DNA from: CAYWNK01 sp047639615
Lineage (GTDB): Bacteria > Planctomycetota > UBA1135 > GCA-002686595
Assembly: GCA_047639615.1 (NCBI GenBank)
Contig: JBLIOL010000013.1
Coordinates: forward strand, 1-33,754
Length of the DNA stretch: 33,754 bases
Direction of reading: 5' to 3'
Position 1 is the first letter of the stretch, and each line of letters starts with the position of its first letter. A model generated the notes under the pieces. The model made no database searches, was not told the origin of the DNA, and saw nothing but the letters and a program-made list of their open reading frames with translations. The translations under genes were made by a program, and so were the position numbers. Below are positions 31,582 to 33,754 of this stretch, piece after piece.

Positions 31582-33138
31582 ATGCAAAAGCCCATCCCCT
31601 CCGCGCGCGTGCAACCGTCCGACAAAGCGGAGGATCTCTATGTTGAGTTCCTAGCTCAGGTGGACGCGGGCACGAGCGACGACTTCGACGGCTACTGCGC
31701 GGAGCATCCGAAGCATGCCGCGGACCTGCAGCAGCTGCGCATGGAGGACCAGCGCCTGATGAATCTGGCCAAGGATCTGGGCTTTGCATCCGGAAGCCTG
31801 ATCGACAATAGCAAGGACACGGGCGGCACCACCCAACCGGCGGAGGTAGACACGGATGACCTGACCAAGGAATCCTCACGTCTGGTAGAGAGCATTTCCG
31901 GGCGCACCACATCCTTTGGCAAGTACCACCTACGGCGCATGGTCGGCCAGGGTTCCATGGGCGAGGTCTACAGGGTTTGGGATGAGGACCTACGCCGCCA
32001 CCTGGCCATGAAGCTCCTCTCTCGAACCTACAGCGGAGGCGAGCAGGCGGACGACCTGCGTGCGCGCCGCGCCCAAGCGCGTTTCGTAGAGGAGGCCCAG
32101 GTCACCAGTCAGTTGGACCACCCGGGCATCGTGCCCGTGCACGATATTGGCGTCTCGCCCCAGGGCCACCTGTACTTCACCATGAAGCTGGTGAAGGGCC
32201 GCGAGCTCCTGCGCATCATTCAGATGGTGCACAAAGAAGACAGCGAGTGGAGTCTGACTCGCGCACTCGGCCTGATCTTGAAGGTGACCGAAGCCATGGG
32301 CTATGCCCACTCGAAGGGCGTGCTGCACCGGGATTTGAAACCGACCAATGTGATGATCGGTCGCTACGGAGCGGTCTACGTCATGGACTGGGGCCTAGCG
32401 CGGGTCCTGAACCTTGACCTCGATAGCGTGCGCTTGGCGGACGGCCACTCGACACTCGTGGTGGGTTCGGATCGGCGCGACAAGTCCGACGATGACCCGG
32501 ACAATCCAGAAGCCACCCGCGACGGCGATTCCGTCGGGACTCCGGCCTACATGGCTCCGGAACAGGCGCGAGGTGAGAACGCGCAGGTCGGCCCATGGAC
32601 GGATATTTATGGGGTTGGCGCCATGCTCTACCACCTGCTCACCGGCCGCGCGCCCTACACCGAGCCGGGCAAACGCATCGGCGCGCAGGCTGTGCTCTGG
32701 CGGGTCCGCGAAGGCTCGCCGGTACCGACCCAAGAGCTGGCGCCTGCAGTGCCGCGAGAGTTGCATGCCGTGGTCGCGAAAGCCATGGCGCGCAATCCCA
32801 AGGAGCGCTATGCGAGCATGGAAGAGCTGGGCGAGGACATCATCGCATTCATCGAGGGTCGCCTGGTCGGTGCTGGTTCCCATCGGCGCGGCGCCAAGGC
32901 TCTCAAGTTGATTCAGCGCAACCCCCTCGGAGCATCGGCGGCGGCTTTGATCTTGGCCCTGGGCGCGGGCTGGATGACCAGTGACCCGCGCGAGGCCCAA
33001 GCCGCGGAGACCCTGAGCCCCGCGGGTTGGACACAACTTGAGCAGGCACTGCTGGACGCGCCGGAACTCGACTTGGACGCGCAGGGTGCAGCGGAAATGC
33101 TCATTTGGCTGCGCGCCTCCATGCCCGGGCACCGATAG
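31582..33138 (+). CDS. Ser/Thr protein kinase, single-pass membrane protein
   Basis: 518 residues from the ATG at 31582; the frame runs back to 31474 into the previous gene but that part has no coding support. Residues 1-110 are acidic and resemble planctomycete kinase N-termini (AEDLYVEFLAQVDAG...YCAEHPKHAADL). The kinase domain (113-427) shows GQGSMGEVY (122-130), K144, H249-RDLKPTN256, D269-W-G in place of DFG and APE at 325-327. The DWG-to-APE segment is ~54 residues with an acidic insert (DRRDKSDDDPDNPE). A membrane helix at about 448-466 leaves a C-terminal tail of ~50 residues outside. The FHA protein that follows is a likely partner or substrate. Confidence 0.92.
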   Translation: MQKPIPSARVQPSDKAEDLYVEFLAQVDAGTSDDFDGYCAEHPKHAADLQQLRMEDQRLMNLAKDLGFASGSLIDNSKDTGGTTQPAEVDTDDLTKESSRLVESISGRTTSFGKYHLRRMVGQGSMGEVYRVWDEDLRRHLAMKLLSRTYSGGEQADDLRARRAQARFVEEAQVTSQLDHPGIVPVHDIGVSPQGHLYFTMKLVKGRELLRIIQMVHKEDSEWSLTRALGLILKVTEAMGYAHSKGVLHRDLKPTNVMIGRYGAVYVMDWGLARVLNLDLDSVRLADGHSTLVVGSDRRDKSDDDPDNPEATRDGDSVGTPAYMAPEQARGENAQVGPWTDIYGVGAMLYHLLTGRAPYTEPGKRIGAQAVLWRVREGSPVPTQELAPAVPRELHAVVAKAMARNPKERYASMEELGEDIIAFIEGRLVGAGSHRRGAKALKLIQRNPLGASAAALILALGAGWMTSDPREAQAAETLSPAGWTQLEQALLDAPELDLDAQGAAEMLIWLRASMPGHR

Positions 33139-33198
33139 GTCCGGGGGAGTATCCTGTAGAGAGGCCGGCGCGCCAACCAAGGCCGCCCGTCCGTGCCC

Positions 33199-33754
33199 AT
33201 GGCCGATTCCAACGACCCCACTCCCCTGCCCACGGACCACCCCGCTGAGGATGGGTTGGAGCAGACCCTGCTGACACCTGCGAGCGGCCAGCCCGAATCC
33301 CCGCGGCTCGTGATCGAAGTGCTCAGCGGCGGCCGGCTCGGTCTGGTTAAGGAGTGCTTCGAGCAGGAGTTGAGCCTGGGCCGCAGCGCGGCGAACGACC
33401 TGCCCTTCGACAGCAAGGAGGACCGCGCCGTATCCGGCAAGCACCTGCGCCTGATCGTCCGCGATGGATCCTGGTGGGCGGAGGATCTGAATTCCACCAA
33501 CGGCACCCTGCTCAACGGCGTAGTTCTCGATGAAGCGCACGCCTTGATATCCGGCGATGAGTTAGAGCTCGGCCGCAGGCCCGAAATGGGCACCGGAGGC
33601 ACGGTCAAGCTGCAGGTCAAGGTGCAGTCGGCTGTCTCCCCCGTTGAAACGAAGGACGATTTCAGCGCCCCCCCCACGCGCTTGCACGAGGCCGAGGCCG
33701 ATGCCGATGCCGAGGCCGATGCCGAGGCCGATGCCGAGGCCGATGCCGATGCCG
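33199..33754 (+). CDS. FHA-domain protein, truncated by the window end
   Basis: 185 codons are visible, no stop before the window ends. After an N-terminal stretch of ~35 residues an FHA domain spans about 38-150: SLGR62, S79-G-K-H82 and STN101G form the phosphothreonine-binding loops (LGRSAANDLPFDS, AVSGKHLRLIV, DLNSTNGTLLNG). The rest is an acidic Glu-Ala-Asp-Ala repeat from about residue 164, running off the edge. FHA domains bind phosphothreonine peptides, and the kinase 60 bp upstream is the obvious phosphorylation source. No membrane segment is visible so far. The total length and any C-terminal domain are unknown. Confidence 0.85.
   Translation, partial: MADSNDPTPLPTDHPAEDGLEQTLLTPASGQPESPRLVIEVLSGGRLGLVKECFEQELSLGRSAANDLPFDSKEDRAVSGKHLRLIVRDGSWWAEDLNSTNGTLLNGVVLDEAHALISGDELELGRRPEMGTGGTVKLQVKVQSAVSPVETKDDFSAPPTRLHEAEADADAEADAEADAEADADA
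33688..33754 (+). repeat. In-frame GAGGCC/GATGCC hexamer repeat
   Basis: Hexamers GAGGCC and GATGCC alternate irregularly, encoding EA and DA dipeptides, and continue past the end of the window. The low-complexity acidic linker is typical between an FHA domain and a later module. Length variation among strains is likely because the units are near-identical. Confidence 0.85.

Noticed and set aside
31864..32553. Long acidic activation segment and DWG of the kinase as a sign of a pseudokinase
   Set aside because: The catalytic Lys, HRD, Asn and APE are present, and DWG with a long segment is common among planctomycete kinases.

Overview
The window is about 33.8 kb of high-GC DNA, densely packed with genes and almost certainly chromosomal, from a Gram-negative bacterium. 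The best guess is a planctomycete, perhaps near the Saltatorellus/Rohdeia/Engelhardtia-type lineages. The reasons are: secreted sugar-dehydrogenase-like proteins with a lineage-typical C-terminal tail; a secreted protein with squalene-cyclase-type repeats; a Ser/Thr kinase with a DWG motif and long activation segment next to an FHA protein; an ABC permease fused to a CPBP protease; and TlpA-like proteins of the PHERSLV type. This placement is inference from protein style. No rRNA or tRNA gene was seen.

Layout. 8-4694 (minus): a TPR membrane protein, a class III-type sirtuin and two tandem 529-residue PQQ-type dehydrogenase paralogues. 4758-10060 (plus): lpxB, an ECF sigma factor, an anti-sigma-like membrane protein, a YbjQ-family protein and a large alkaline-phosphatase-superfamily lipoprotein, mostly overlapping or nearly so. 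10061-10625: a gene-free gap filled by a long imperfect palindrome. 10626-11998 (minus): an iodotyrosine-deiodinase-type nitroreductase and a TIGR04282-type glycosyltransferase. 12174-17228 (plus): a prenyltransferase-repeat protein, an FAH-family hydrolase, an M48 protease and a TlpA-like protein read through an in-frame TGA. 17229-17618: a strong hairpin and a second copy of the palindrome family. 17619-24481 (minus): a complete trp operon in the order trpL-E-G-D-C-F-B-A. 24535-25980 (minus): an SDR oxidoreductase and signal peptidase I. 26121-31493 (plus): an M24 peptidase and a three-gene Na-efflux-type ABC exporter whose last gene is fused to a CPBP protease. 31582-33754 (plus): a Ser/Thr kinase and a truncated FHA protein.

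Three things stand out. First, the thioredoxin-fold protein at 16083-17228 has TGA where the first Cys of the CxxC motif should be, followed by a hairpin with a GGTC loop at the right distance for a bacterial SECIS, so it is very probably a selenoprotein that standard annotation would split in two. Second, the trp operon is preceded by a leader ORF with four Trp codons in seven (W-L-W-S-W-R-W) and then a terminator hairpin, a classical ribosome-mediated attenuator. Third, both long gaps, each between convergent genes, carry the same inverted-repeat element, with arms built from heptamer units followed by CTGGCGATGGGAGG. This looks like an undescribed dispersed palindromic repeat family.
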